DNA of 44,566 nt from an uncultured Gammaproteobacteria bacterium (GTDB lineage Bacteria; Pseudomonadota; Gammaproteobacteria; Steroidobacterales; GCA-2729495), in contig CAKZWQ010000008.1 of assembly GCA_937921935.1 (NCBI GenBank), positions 1-44,566 on the forward strand, given 5' to 3'. Below are positions 1-9,180 of this stretch, piece by piece. Made by a program: the position numbers and the translations under genes. Under the pieces are notes generated by a model. That model was given only the letters and a program-made list of their open reading frames with translations. It did not search any database and was not told where the DNA came from. The number at the start of each line of letters is the position of its first letter. Position 1 is the stretch's first letter.

Positions 1-1
1 C

Positions 2-535
2 CCTGGCGCGAATTGCGACGTCCGCGGCTACGCCCCGGTCACTCGCGCCATGGCAGAGGCCGGCTACCTGGTAATCAGCGTGTCCATGCCCTTCGACTTC
101 TCGATTTTTGCACCGAATCGGGCCGATGCGGTGCAGGCTGCCTTTCCGGAAATCGACAACTGGGTCATCGTCGGGCATTCCATGGGCGGCGCGATGGCCG
201 GCCAATACGCATTTGATAATCAGGACAAACTGGCCGGGCTGATTTTCTGGGACTCCTACCCACCCGAGTACAGTGACCTGTCTGACGCGACTCTGCCGGT
301 GGTCAGCATTCATCGGGCAACCCTGGAAGGCAAAGGCCCGGAGAAATTCCAGGCCCAGGAATACCTGTTTCCACCTGACACGATGTGGGTGCCGGTCCCG
401 GGCGGTAATCACATGCAGTTCGGCTCCTTCGATGGCGGCGGCTACGTCGAGACCATGGAAGCGAAAATCGGTCCCGACGCGCAGCACCAGATTATTCTGG
501 CCGCGACCCTGGAAGGCCTGTCCCGTATGCAGTGA
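2..535 (+). CDS. alpha/beta hydrolase, 5' end outside window
   Basis: This is the C-terminal part of an alpha/beta-hydrolase. The reading frame is open from base 2, and the residues ahead of the first Met (PGANCDVRGYAPVTRAMA) fit the fold, so the gene starts upstream of the window. The nucleophile elbow GHSMGG (Ser at about residue 60 of the fragment) is clear, and a late GGNHMQF supplies a plausible catalytic His. Substrate is unknown; esterase or dienelactone-hydrolase-like activity is inferred only from the fold. No signal peptide can be judged because the N-terminus is missing. It is followed by about 170 bp without a gene before the MFS transporter, so the two need not be cotranscribed. 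Confidence 0.85.
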   Translation, partial: PGANCDVRGYAPVTRAMAEAGYLVISVSMPFDFSIFAPNRADAVQAAFPEIDNWVIVGHSMGGAMAGQYAFDNQDKLAGLIFWDSYPPEYSDLSDATLPVVSIHRATLEGKGPEKFQAQEYLFPPDTMWVPVPGGNHMQFGSFDGGGYVETMEAKIGPDAQHQIILAATLEGLSRMQ

Positions 536-703
536 GGCCATCCCCTTGGCCGACGCCGGGGGTGAGCAGCTCTGCTACCCGGACCAGGTAACTTTGCCTG
601 TCTAAAATAGGTCGCTGTTCAAGGCATCCGGAGCCCCGTTGCCAACGAAATCAAAGCCACTAGACGGGGATCGATCATTTCCTTAAATCCTAAACAAATC
701 AAT

Positions 704-2083
704 ATGTTACTGCCGTTACTCTTCGTCGGTGTGCTGATGGGCGCGATCGATATCGCCATTATCGGCCCGGCGCTGCCGGCTATTCAGGCTGAATTTGACA
801 TGAACAATCGCCAGCTGGCGGTGCTGTTCAATGCCTATGTGCTGTGCCAGATGATCGGCGCCCAGCTGCTGACCAAGTTCTCTGACCGTTTCGGACCGCG
901 CGCCATCTACCAGTTCAGCATCGGCTGTTTTGCCGTGGGATCCATGGTCATTGTGATGGCGACAGATCAATACCTGTTGTACCTGGGCCGTGCGATCCAG
1001 GGCTTCGGTGCCGGCGGCATTTTTCCCGTCGCCTCTGCCGTCATCGCCACCCGCCTGCCACCCAGGGAACGCGGTCCGGCCCTGGGGGTGCTCGGCTCCG
1101 TGTTCGGCCTGGCCTTTATCATTGGGCCGATACTCGGCGGCATCCTGCTGCGCTTCTCGTGGCACTGGCTGTTCCTGGTCAATCTGCCCATTGCTGCCGT
1201 GCTGATGATCGGTGCCTGGAAGCTGCTGCCGACCCGCAGCGAACATCGCCGGCGGCCCTTCGATTTGAGCGGCACCCTGATGCTGATTGTCGGCCTGACT
1301 TCCCTGGTGGTGGGCATCAATAATCTGGATACCAGCGATGTCTTTGCCAGCCTGATGAGCATGCAGGTCTGGCCATTGCTGCTGACCTTCTGCCTCCTGC
1401 TGCCTTTGTTCTGGCGAGTGGAGAAGCGCGTTCCGGACCCCATCGTCCAGCCGGCCTTTTTTGCCTCCCGGCAGATTCTTACTGCTTGCATCATTTCCGC
1501 CGGCGTCGGCGCCATGCAGACGGCCAGCGTGTTCTATCCGATCTTGCTGGTGGCATCCATGGGCCTGAGCGAAGCCAATGCGGCCCTGTTATTGATTCCC
1601 GGGGTACTGGCCTCGACCCTGTTTTCTCCCGTGGCGGGTCGGCTGATCAACGTGGTGGGCACGCGCAATGTCGTCATGTTCAGCCTTGTCTTGAGCTTCA
1701 GCACGTTCATGGTCTACGGGCACCGCAGCCTGACCATCGAGATCTTCGTGCTTGCCAGTATTGTCAGCGGCATCGGCCTGGCCGGCCTGCTCGGCGCACC
1801 CTTGCGTTGCATCGTGCTCAATGAAACGGCGCCGCGGGACCGGGCCTCGGCCCAGGGCTTTTTGAGTGTTTCCTCCTCTATCGGTCGCCTGCTTGGCGCG
1901 GCTACGGTGGGCGCGGTCGCCAGCTCCAAGGGCGGCGGTGTGATCGGCTACCAGGCCGCTTTCATTGGCATGGCTTTCCTGACCTCCAGCCTGTTCCTGC
2001 TGGCCACCTTGCTGAAATCCAAGCGCCAGGAAGACCTCCTGAACGCAGACGCAGACGCCGCGCCGGCAGCCGCCTCAGCCTGA
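704..2083 (+). CDS. MFS transporter, DHA2 (EmrB/QacA) type
   Basis: A 459-residue inner-membrane protein with many hydrophobic segments. It shows DHA2-family marks: an acidic residue in TM1 (GAIDIAIIGPALPAIQ), motif A (DRFGPR) in the loop after TM2, and motif C around GPILGG. Members are usually 14-TM drug/proton antiporters, so multidrug or metabolite export is likely but the substrate is not known. The first Met lies almost at the start of TM1, which is unusually early, and there is no good Shine-Dalgarno. The frame is open upstream to a stop at 608-610 without an ATG, GTG or TTG, so a rare start codon upstream is possible. No regulator is adjacent. Confidence 0.85.
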   Translation: MLLPLLFVGVLMGAIDIAIIGPALPAIQAEFDMNNRQLAVLFNAYVLCQMIGAQLLTKFSDRFGPRAIYQFSIGCFAVGSMVIVMATDQYLLYLGRAIQGFGAGGIFPVASAVIATRLPPRERGPALGVLGSVFGLAFIIGPILGGILLRFSWHWLFLVNLPIAAVLMIGAWKLLPTRSEHRRRPFDLSGTLMLIVGLTSLVVGINNLDTSDVFASLMSMQVWPLLLTFCLLLPLFWRVEKRVPDPIVQPAFFASRQILTACIISAGVGAMQTASVFYPILLVASMGLSEANAALLLIPGVLASTLFSPVAGRLINVVGTRNVVMFSLVLSFSTFMVYGHRSLTIEIFVLASIVSGIGLAGLLGAPLRCIVLNETAPRDRASAQGFLSVSSSIGRLLGAATVGAVASSKGGGVIGYQAAFIGMAFLTSSLFLLATLLKSKRQEDLLNADADAAPAAASA

Positions 2084-2249
2084 TACCCGCGCCCGGAGCC
2101 GCTGCCACGGATTCAGCCAGATAGCTGTCCATCAATCAGCTATTCATTAGATCTTCGCAGGCGCAAAACGTCAGAACCTGCAGTCCCGCGCAGCGGACAC
2201 GCAGCGAACAGTGGTGCCGTTGGCTGCACCGATGCTTTTAGCATGGCTT

Positions 2250-3485
2250 ATGCGAATCATTAGCTGCCTGAGCCTGTTCCTGCTCATCGCCTGTAGCCCG
2301 GCGCCGGAGACTGAAGCCCCCGATACCGCCGTCGCTTATCGCGACTGCGAAGCCTGCCCGTTGATGGTGGATATCTCACCGGGTGAGTTCCTGATGGGCA
2401 CCGCCCCGGCGGATCGCCTGATCGATCCGCGCACCGGCAAGCCGGCCACCAACGACAGTCCGCAGCACGCGGTCACCCTGACCAATGGTTTTGCCCTGGG
2501 CCGTTACGAAGTCACGGTGGGCGAGTACGCGGCCTTCGTGGCAGCAACGGGCTACGACATCCCGGGCAAATGCATGGGCTTCGCCACGCCTGACAAATTC
2601 ACCATGAGCGACCAGTTTGACTGGCAGAACATTGATACAGCGCAATCGGATCGGCATCCGGTCGGTTGCGTCTCTTACTACGATGCCGCGGCCTATGCCC
2701 AGTGGCTCAGCGAACAAACGGGAAAGGCCTACCGACTACCCACGGAAGCCGAATGGGAATACGCGGCCCGCGCCGGCAGCACCGGCAACTATCACTGGGG
2801 CCGGGATGCCGAGAGCGCCTGCACCTACGCCAACATTCGCAGTCCGGGGGCCAACGCCATCAGCGGTCGTCAGGCCAAGTCCGACGAAACGGACGGCTTT
2901 CCCTGCGATGACGGCTATCCTCACGGGTCACCCGTGGGCAGTTTCCAGCCCAACGACTTCGGCCTGTACGACATGCAGGGCAATGCCTGGGAATGGGTTG
3001 CCGACTGCAATCACAAGGATTACGAGGGTGCACCGACTGACGGCAGCGCCTGGCTGGACGACAAGAGCTGCCAGTTCGGCCTGATTCGCAGCGGCTCCTA
3101 CCTGAACCGGGTAGAACGCTCCAGCGCCACCGTGCGCGTGGGCCGACCCCGCTCTGGCCGCGGCACCAACATGGGCTTCCGCGTGGCGCTCGGGGGCGGC
3201 GCCTCAGCAGTGGACAGCTCCATCTCGGCGGATGTCGCAGCCCGCAGCGCCCGGTTTGACGATGGCAGCCCCGGCGCCTTGTTATATAACGAACACTGCG
3301 AAGCCTGTCATCAGGAGCGTGCCAACTACCGGGGCATCTACGGCAAGGACCAGGCAACGGTTGAAGGCGTGATTCGCAACGGCGGCAACAATGTGATGAG
3401 CATGCCGACTTTCGCGGAAGTGCTGACTGCAGCGGAGATAACTACGCTGGCCACCTACCTGCGCACTGTCAACGGCTGGGACTAG
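2250..3485 (+). CDS. SUMF1-like (FGE-sulfatase family) lipoprotein fused to cytochrome c domain
   Basis: The chosen start gives MRIISCLSLFLLIAC, a lipoprotein signal with lipobox LIAC; the frame continues upstream to 2211 without adding sense. The central part is a formylglycine-generating-enzyme (SUMF1) fold: GEFLMGT, GRYEVTVGEYAAFVAATGY, RLPTEAEWEYAARAG, DMQGNAWEWVADC and NMGFRVAL. The paired active-site cysteines of true FGE, expected near the RSGSYLNR segment, are absent, so sulfatase maturation is unlikely and a structural or binding role is more probable. The last ~90 residues form a small c-type cytochrome with one CEACH heme site. A periplasmic membrane-anchored redox protein is inferred. 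Such a fusion is uncommon. Confidence 0.85.
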   Translation: MRIISCLSLFLLIACSPAPETEAPDTAVAYRDCEACPLMVDISPGEFLMGTAPADRLIDPRTGKPATNDSPQHAVTLTNGFALGRYEVTVGEYAAFVAATGYDIPGKCMGFATPDKFTMSDQFDWQNIDTAQSDRHPVGCVSYYDAAAYAQWLSEQTGKAYRLPTEAEWEYAARAGSTGNYHWGRDAESACTYANIRSPGANAISGRQAKSDETDGFPCDDGYPHGSPVGSFQPNDFGLYDMQGNAWEWVADCNHKDYEGAPTDGSAWLDDKSCQFGLIRSGSYLNRVERSSATVRVGRPRSGRGTNMGFRVALGGGASAVDSSISADVAARSARFDDGSPGALLYNEHCEACHQERANYRGIYGKDQATVEGVIRNGGNNVMSMPTFAEVLTAAEITTLATYLRTVNGWD

Positions 3486-3512
3486 CTCAGGCAGCGGCGG
3501 TATGAAACTGGC

Positions 3513-4328
3513 TCAGCTGTTAACGAGCCACTCCATCATGCTGGCCATGCGTTGTTTGAAAGCCTCGGGATCCGTATTGCGCAGATCCATGGCTTGGCGA
3601 GCTTCTTCGATACTGATTACGATTTCATCTTCGTCCTGAAGTATCCCCTGTACCACGCGCTCGGCGCAGGCCTCTGCCGTCATGCCGCTGTCATTATTCC
3701 AGGTGCTTTCCCCATACTCGGAACCATCCCCCGTCAGGGCATGCTCGAAGACATTGCTCTTGATGCCGGCGATCACCAGCAAGGTGCAGGCAATGTTGTC
3801 CTTGAGGTGCTCGATGCGCAGGGTGTCGTAGTAACCATGCAGGGCATGCTTGGCCGCACAGTAAGCCGTATGCATGGGCACCGCATGCTTGCCGGCTACG
3901 GATGAGGTGACGATGAAACGACCACTGCGTTGCTCGATCATGCGCGGCAATACCAGCTTGGTGAGCGCCACGGGTGCGAAAAAATCCACCTCCATGATGC
4001 GGCGCTCAACTTCCAGGTCCGTGTCCCTGGCAAGGCTGCGCTGACCGATGCCTGCGTTATTGACCAGGATATCCAGGCGCGGAAAACGCGACAGAACTTC
4101 TTCCGCCGCTGCTGCCCGTGCCTGGTTATCAACGATGTCAAAGGGCAGCACGCATACGCTACCCGGCCCGCCGGTGCAGTCTGCTTTGACTCGTTCCAGC
4201 TCGGCTTCCCGACGGGCAGAAAGAATCAGGTCGGCCCCGGCCCGGTGAAAGACAGTCGCCATGCCTTCGCCGACACCCGAGGAGGCGCCGGTAATCCAGA
4301 TGGTCTGGCCCTGCAGCGGTTTACTCAT
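3513..4328 (-). CDS. short-chain dehydrogenase/reductase (SDR)
   Basis: A 271-residue classical SDR, presumably cytoplasmic. It shows the NAD(P)-binding TGASSGVG (residues 13-20), NNAG (88-91), the catalytic Ser of VTSSVAG (~140) and YCAAK (Tyr154, Lys158), so all catalytic residues are present. The resemblance is to membrane-associated DHRS7-type SDRs; the substrate is unknown. A Shine-Dalgarno (GAGGAA) lies just before the ATG. It follows the DUF1838 gene on the same strand with 56 bp between them, which holds an imperfect hairpin (GTCAGTCCTGG with CCAGGGCTGAC) that could attenuate or separate expression. Confidence 0.9.
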   Translation of the reverse strand: MSKPLQGQTIWITGASSGVGEGMATVFHRAGADLILSARREAELERVKADCTGGPGSVCVLPFDIVDNQARAAAAEEVLSRFPRLDILVNNAGIGQRSLARDTDLEVERRIMEVDFFAPVALTKLVLPRMIEQRSGRFIVTSSVAGKHAVPMHTAYCAAKHALHGYYDTLRIEHLKDNIACTLLVIAGIKSNVFEHALTGDGSEYGESTWNNDSGMTAEACAERVVQGILQDEDEIVISIEEARQAMDLRNTDPEAFKQRMASMMEWLVNS

Positions 4329-4384
4329 TACTGTTCCTCAACCGTCAGCCCTGGCAAGACTCCCAGGACTGACAGCCTGTTCGT

Positions 4385-5413
4385 TCAGCTGCCTTCTTTG
4401 ACCGGCGCCGGTGTGCGTTCCGCCGCAAAGGTTTCCCAGGTTGCCATGTTGGGCTCTTCCCATTCGGTAGGCGCCGTCAGCCACCTGGGATAATTCTTTT
4501 CGGTGTAAGCCAGCACATGGGGTGGCAATTGCTCAACACTGTCCAGGGAGAACACGTTGGTAACGCCGAAAATACCGCCGGGCCGGTTATCCATGAGCAT
4601 CCACGGATGCCACGGCGCAACTTTCTGCCAGGCACCGGTATAGGGCACTTTCATCATGTCGGGGTTATTCAGGTCCGACAGGCTGGAGTGGATCTGGAAG
4701 TACTCGCTGGTGCGATACCAGTCACCGAAGTTTTCCCGGGGCCATTTTGCCGGCGGCAAAGGTGAAGGCCAACGTGTATTGACGCTAAAGCTCACTACTG
4801 CCCGGTCGCCGAAAATATCCCAGGGCAGGATGAAGGGGAACTCGACTACCTCAACACCCTCCTCCGGCGAGCCGAAAGTCTGCCTGAAGGTCGGCGCGTA
4901 ATAGGAATTCACCGGGTCGTTATGGGTGTTGAAGGTCTCAACCGTTTCACCGGTGTAGGGGTTATCCCACACATCCAGAATCCGGTCTTCCTTCAGATCC
5001 ATGTAATAGACCACTTCACGATGCAAATTCTGAAAGCGTCCGTCGGGCATCTTCGTCACCCGGCTCATGCCGAATCCGGCAATCCGGAACAGGGGCTGAA
5101 TCACTTCCTGGGGCCCAACGTCCGCGTATTGCGTGCCCTGAAAATAGCCGCAGGTCTCAACACCGTCTTCCAGGCTGGACGCCAGTTTCACCCAGGCCGT
5201 GAGATTGTCTTCAGCCTTGCTGAAATCAAGATTCAGGCTCTTTCCGGAACCGGCTGTGGACCCGGCACCGGCGCCGGGAGCCGGACCCGAGGTGGGTTCA
5301 GCGCAGGCTGTCAGCGCTGCGGCACCGGCCAGGGCGCCCATGCCACCGATGACCGAACGGCGACTGATGGTTTGCTGCGCCTGCTTATCGTGAAAATTGA
5401 GTTTCTGAAACAT
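4385..5413 (-). CDS. DUF1838 family Tat-exported lipoprotein
   Basis: The chosen start (MFQKLNF) gives 342 residues; the longer frame to 5548 only adds Arg/Pro-rich sequence. The N-terminus carries a twin-arginine motif (SRRSVIGG) then a hydrophobic stretch ending in lipobox LTAC, so export by Tat and lipidation are expected. The body matches the DUF1838 pattern as I know it: NLDFSKAEDNLTAWVKL near the start, REVVYYMD, DVWDNPYTGE and a later run of aromatic residues with a conserved DP. Function of the family is unknown; some members sit near steroid or terpene degradation genes. It may be cotranscribed with the SDR downstream. Confidence 0.85.
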   Translation of the reverse strand: MFQKLNFHDKQAQQTISRRSVIGGMGALAGAAALTACAEPTSGPAPGAGAGSTAGSGKSLNLDFSKAEDNLTAWVKLASSLEDGVETCGYFQGTQYADVGPQEVIQPLFRIAGFGMSRVTKMPDGRFQNLHREVVYYMDLKEDRILDVWDNPYTGETVETFNTHNDPVNSYYAPTFRQTFGSPEEGVEVVEFPFILPWDIFGDRAVVSFSVNTRWPSPLPPAKWPRENFGDWYRTSEYFQIHSSLSDLNNPDMMKVPYTGAWQKVAPWHPWMLMDNRPGGIFGVTNVFSLDSVEQLPPHVLAYTEKNYPRWLTAPTEWEEPNMATWETFAAERTPAPVKEGS

Positions 5414-5614
5414 GCCCCGACCCCCTGGTTTGTTATGCGCCAATACTAGCCGGATCGGGTGCGGCAGGGGCAAATCCGGCCGGCCACGCGGCCGGCTGTC
5501 CGAAGTCCGGTCCCGGCAATCGCTCCCGCTGCACTCCGCTCTGGCCACGCAACATCCGCCTTTGGCGCTGCAGTCCGTCAGGGCACAATGGCACGGGGAT
5601 TTTTCAGGAAGTTC

Positions 5615-6436
5615 ATGATGCGTCGTTTCACTGTCTTGCTGGCGAGCCTGCTGGCCTGCCTGCCCATCACTGTCCTGGCCGGCTCACACTCGGCCTCTGC
5701 CGACGCCCCCACGGTACTGATTACGGGTGGCAATCGCGGCCTTGGCCTGGAATTTGTGCGTCAGTACGCGGCCGACGGCTGGCGGGTCATTGCAACCGCA
5801 CGCCGCCCCGAAGCGGCGGACCAGCTACAGGCCCTGGCTCAAAAAAACCCGCTGATCATTATTGAGCAACTCGATGTGCGCGATCTGCCGGCCATCGATG
5901 CCCTGGCCGCCAAATACGCAGAACAAGCCATCGACGTGCTGCTGAATAACGCCGCCCTCTCCGGAAGCCCCAGCCCGAAGCAGATGTTCAGGCGGCTGGA
6001 CTTTGATTTATTCAACGCCTTCATGGAAACAAATGCGCGCGGGCCATTGAAAATGTCCGAAGCCTTCCTGAAGCACGTGCAGGCCAGCGAGCAGAAAAAA
6101 ATTGTAGTGATCACATCCAAGGGCGGCCTGTTCTCGCAGCTGGACTCCATGGCCTTCGGCACCTACTTTTACCGGGCCAGCAAGGCTGCAGTTAACATGT
6201 TGATGGTGCAGGTGGCTGCAGATGTGAAGAAGCGCGGCATCACCGTGGTCCTGCTCAATCCGGGCCTGGTGGATACCCAGGATCGGCTCACCCAGATGAA
6301 TGAAAAAATGAAACTGGGGCTGACCCTGGTACCCATTCAGGAGAGCGTGGCGGGCCTGCGCAATATGATCGACACACTGCCGCCTGAAGAGTCGGGCGTG
6401 GTGCATCAGTGGTCCGGCGAGCGCCTGGACTACTAG
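5615..6436 (+). CDS. SDR-family oxidoreductase with N-terminal signal sequence
   Basis: The start is chosen from the AGGAAG at 5607-5612 just before tandem ATGs; the frame upstream is Arg/Ala-rich and not protein-like. The first ~30 residues (MMRRFTVLLASLLACLPITV, then an Ala/Ser-rich stretch) look like a cleavable signal peptide, unusual for an NAD(P)-dependent SDR. The Rossmann fold follows at once: TGGNRGLG (37-44), NNAA (111-114), Ser168 in VITSKGG and YRASK (Tyr186, Lys190), so the active site is intact. It resembles C-factor-type or short SDRs. Either the leader is a membrane anchor leaving the domain cytoplasmic, or the enzyme is exported with cofactor. Confidence 0.85.
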   Translation: MMRRFTVLLASLLACLPITVLAGSHSASADAPTVLITGGNRGLGLEFVRQYAADGWRVIATARRPEAADQLQALAQKNPLIIIEQLDVRDLPAIDALAAKYAEQAIDVLLNNAALSGSPSPKQMFRRLDFDLFNAFMETNARGPLKMSEAFLKHVQASEQKKIVVITSKGGLFSQLDSMAFGTYFYRASKAAVNMLMVQVAADVKKRGITVVLLNPGLVDTQDRLTQMNEKMKLGLTLVPIQESVAGLRNMIDTLPPEESGVVHQWSGERLDY

Positions 6437-6535
6437 GAAAAGACCCAGCTTCTGAAACGCGGCCCTGCCCCGGTTAGCAACGGTCGGGGATTCCCGCCGT
6501 ATCAAGAAGTCCGCAGCAGCGGCTGGCCAGGCACC

Positions 6536-8026
6536 TCACACCGCTGCGGGCCGGACCTTGAATACCTCGGGCGATGGCAGTCGCAGCACGCTGACGTCGA
6601 TCACGGTGGTGCGATGCCCCTGGATGAACCGGCGCAGGCGGCGGCCTGACAGGGTCAGGCAGACGGGCAGGTAAAGGATTTCCTCGTTACGAGGTTCCGT
6701 GGGCGAAATCTCCAGCTGCACGCGCTCCAGTTGCGCCAGCTGGTCCACCCAGTCCTCAGCCTGCACACTGAACTTGTCGGTGCGCAGATAAAACACCAGG
6801 ATACCGTCAGTTTGCCGGTTCTTATGAGTGTGCTCGAACAATTCGTTCACACAGAAACGGCAATCCGTCGGCGAATGAAAATAAATATCGCAGTGGGGCA
6901 CCGCAGCACCGTACTGATCCCGCAGCCGGAAAATCAGCTGGGCGTGGGCGTCGTACTGGGCGCGCGGCTCATTAAACAAACCGGCAACCCGGCGCGGCCC
7001 CAATGTGTCGAGAACGCGCTGGTAGCTAGCCTGGGTCAGGGCTGCGAAATGCTCGGCGGCCCGGCGATACTGGGCAGCGGTTTCCACATGCACGGCTGTG
7101 TCCAGCAAGTCCATCACCTGGGCACGCACAGCTTTGCCCGTCACCACGCCCATATCCTTACCGCTATGGGCGCATTCATAAGGGATGGCAAAAGGAATCG
7201 GCGGCCGACTCTCATCATCGGCGAGGTGTTGCTCTGCCACACGATAGTGCTGCGCCGGCTCAACCGGTCGCGCCTCAGGCTCCAGGGCCATCGCCTCGCA
7301 ACTGGCACGGACATCGGTCCAGCTCAACTTGCGGGCCCGCGCCGTGGGCACAATGGCTGCGTAATTCCAGTTCAGATTGCCGGCGGCGACACGCACGACG
7401 CCGTCGGAACCATCTTCGTGGGCGTAGCGCACGGGGACGGGCAGCCACGAATCCTTGACCTGGCTGCCGATCACGCAAAATTCCCGCACCCGGTAACGGC
7501 GCGGCAAGGATCGCTCCGGTGATAGAAAAAAGCGATTTAAATCAATAGCTTCGCTGGCGCCCAGCTCCAGGGCATCAAGCACCTGCACCCCCCGCTCCGT
7601 ACCCCCCTGGAAGACGAGCCGGCCCCACTTGGCCAGCTGGCTGCGGCCCACGTGGGCCCAGCCGGAACCGAAGTTGGCCCCGGCCAGGTAGATCAGTCGC
7701 TGCACGGGACTGGGCCGCGGTGAATGCCGACGCAGCCAGTTACGCACCACCAGGGCGCCCGTGCTGTGAATAATTACATCGAAACGACCGGCCAGCAGAT
7801 CGGGCATCTCCGCGCGCAAAGCCTGGTCCATGGCGCGGGACAGGTCATCGAGTTTGATGCCATCTACCAGGGACAGGTAACGCGCCACGTTCAGGGTACG
7901 AACTTGCGACTTGCCGTAGCGGCGTCGCAGTTCAGCCGGCAGCCGCCCATAGATGGCGGTGATGGAGCGGGCATCGCTGCGCCGGGACTCGGCCGAGTAA
8001 CCATGAATCAACAAAATGGGGTTCAT
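6536..8026 (-). CDS. lipase-like alpha/beta hydrolase with C-terminal extension
   Basis: About 496 residues starting at MNPILLIHGYSAES; an in-frame GTG nine bases earlier is possible. The oxyanion segment HGYS and a nucleophile elbow IIHSTGALVV (Ser in H-S-T-G) identify a lipase/esterase-type fold. A later EDGSDGVVRV segment resembles the Asp-bearing region of related hydrolases. The C-terminal ~200 residues are predicted soluble and I do not recognise them; a pair of cysteines (CRFCVNELFEHTHKN) stands out. There is no signal peptide, so it is probably cytoplasmic. It is divergent from the Bax-family gene that starts at 8131. Confidence 0.75.
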   Translation of the reverse strand: MNPILLIHGYSAESRRSDARSITAIYGRLPAELRRRYGKSQVRTLNVARYLSLVDGIKLDDLSRAMDQALRAEMPDLLAGRFDVIIHSTGALVVRNWLRRHSPRPSPVQRLIYLAGANFGSGWAHVGRSQLAKWGRLVFQGGTERGVQVLDALELGASEAIDLNRFFLSPERSLPRRYRVREFCVIGSQVKDSWLPVPVRYAHEDGSDGVVRVAAGNLNWNYAAIVPTARARKLSWTDVRASCEAMALEPEARPVEPAQHYRVAEQHLADDESRPPIPFAIPYECAHSGKDMGVVTGKAVRAQVMDLLDTAVHVETAAQYRRAAEHFAALTQASYQRVLDTLGPRRVAGLFNEPRAQYDAHAQLIFRLRDQYGAAVPHCDIYFHSPTDCRFCVNELFEHTHKNRQTDGILVFYLRTDKFSVQAEDWVDQLAQLERVQLEISPTEPRNEEILYLPVCLTLSGRRLRRFIQGHRTTVIDVSVLRLPSPEVFKVRPAAV

Positions 8027-8130
8027 ACAGGGCACCGCTGAATGACCAGATACCTATTCTGGACCAAAGCTTGCAGGCTGGCGACGCGGGCAGTTTCCGG
8101 TCCGGAAAAACCACTGCTACAGTAAAGGCC

Positions 8131-9165
8131 ATGCGGCGACGGATACGCATCTGCCTGGGTCTGCTGGCCACTTTGCTGGCCACCGCCTGTTCATCGCCGC
8201 CCGTGGCCAAAGAAGAGGTCATCGTCTTTGGCAGCGTGGCGGCCATCCAGACCTGGCTCAAGGAAGAACAATGGTGGCAAAGCCGTGTCGACGACGGCCC
8301 GCCGCAAGTCCCCCGCGCCATCCTCACGGGCATCGCACCCGGCTGGCAGAGCGCCGCCCAGAGCATCACGGTGCCGGAAAAGAAGGAGATCTTTTATCGC
8401 CTGATGCTGCCCCTGGTGCTGCACGCCAACCAGATGGTCCGCGAGCGTCGGGGACGGCTGGCTGCCATGGGCGAAACCCTGAACGCCGGCGGAACCCTGA
8501 ACGCTGATGACCTGCAGCGCCTGCAAAACGCCGCGGTGTTGCTGCGCATACGTGATGAATCGGCGTCGGCAGCCCTGGGTGAAAATCAGGCCGAACAGAA
8601 TGCAGTCATTGACGAAGCTTTGTTCCGGCTTGATGAAATCCCCCCGGGCCTGGTGCTGGGGCAGGCAGCCTACGAAAGCGGCTATGGCACTTCCCGCTTT
8701 GCGGTAGAAGCTAACGCGCTGTTTGGTCAATGGACTTTCGGCGAAGGCCTGGTGCCCAATCAGCAACGCAAGCAACTCGGTGATCACCGCATCGCAAGTT
8801 TCGACTGGCCCTTTGATAGCGTGCGAGCCTATTACCTGAACCTGAGCTCCCATCCGGCCTACGCGAACTTCCGCCAGCTGCGCGCCCAGCTCAAGGCCAA
8901 GGGCAAAACCGTCACCTCCCTCAGCCTGGCCGACGGCCTGCGCAGCTACTCAGAACGCGGCCAGGCCTATGTCGATACCCTCAAGGGCATCATCACCACC
9001 AACCAGCTCGATCGTGCCGACACTGCCGTATTCCGCGACGAAGACCTGCGCTTTCTGGTGACCACCGACGGCGAAGAGAAAGCGGCCGAGCTGCGGAAGG
9101 AAATCGAAGCGCTGCGCCAGTCGGGCGAACTGGCCGAAATTATTGCGCGCATGCGGCTGGACTAG
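8131..9165 (+). CDS. Bax-family N-acetylglucosaminidase-like lipoprotein
   Basis: The start MRRRIRICLGLL gives a lipoprotein signal with lipobox LATAC; the 20 residues upstream in frame look non-coding. The C-terminal half carries the glucosaminidase (Bax) domain, visible in GLVLGQAAYESGYGTSRFA followed by EANALFGQW, where the first Glu is the presumed catalytic residue. Members cleave or bind peptidoglycan in the periplasm; E. coli Bax is the distant relative. The last ~50 residues are charged and helical. At 344 residues it is close to typical Bax-family length. It stands alone on its strand. Confidence 0.85.
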   Translation: MRRRIRICLGLLATLLATACSSPPVAKEEVIVFGSVAAIQTWLKEEQWWQSRVDDGPPQVPRAILTGIAPGWQSAAQSITVPEKKEIFYRLMLPLVLHANQMVRERRGRLAAMGETLNAGGTLNADDLQRLQNAAVLLRIRDESASAALGENQAEQNAVIDEALFRLDEIPPGLVLGQAAYESGYGTSRFAVEANALFGQWTFGEGLVPNQQRKQLGDHRIASFDWPFDSVRAYYLNLSSHPAYANFRQLRAQLKAKGKTVTSLSLADGLRSYSERGQAYVDTLKGIITTNQLDRADTAVFRDEDLRFLVTTDGEEKAAELRKEIEALRQSGELAEIIARMRLD

Positions 9166-9180
9166 CGGCCCACCCTCCGC

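Noticed and set aside
5413-5548. N-terminal extension of the DUF1838 protein and of the overlapping divergent SDR frame
   Set aside because: Both open frames in this stretch give Arg/Pro-rich sequence. The Tat leader and the Sec leader define better internal starts at 5413 and 5615.
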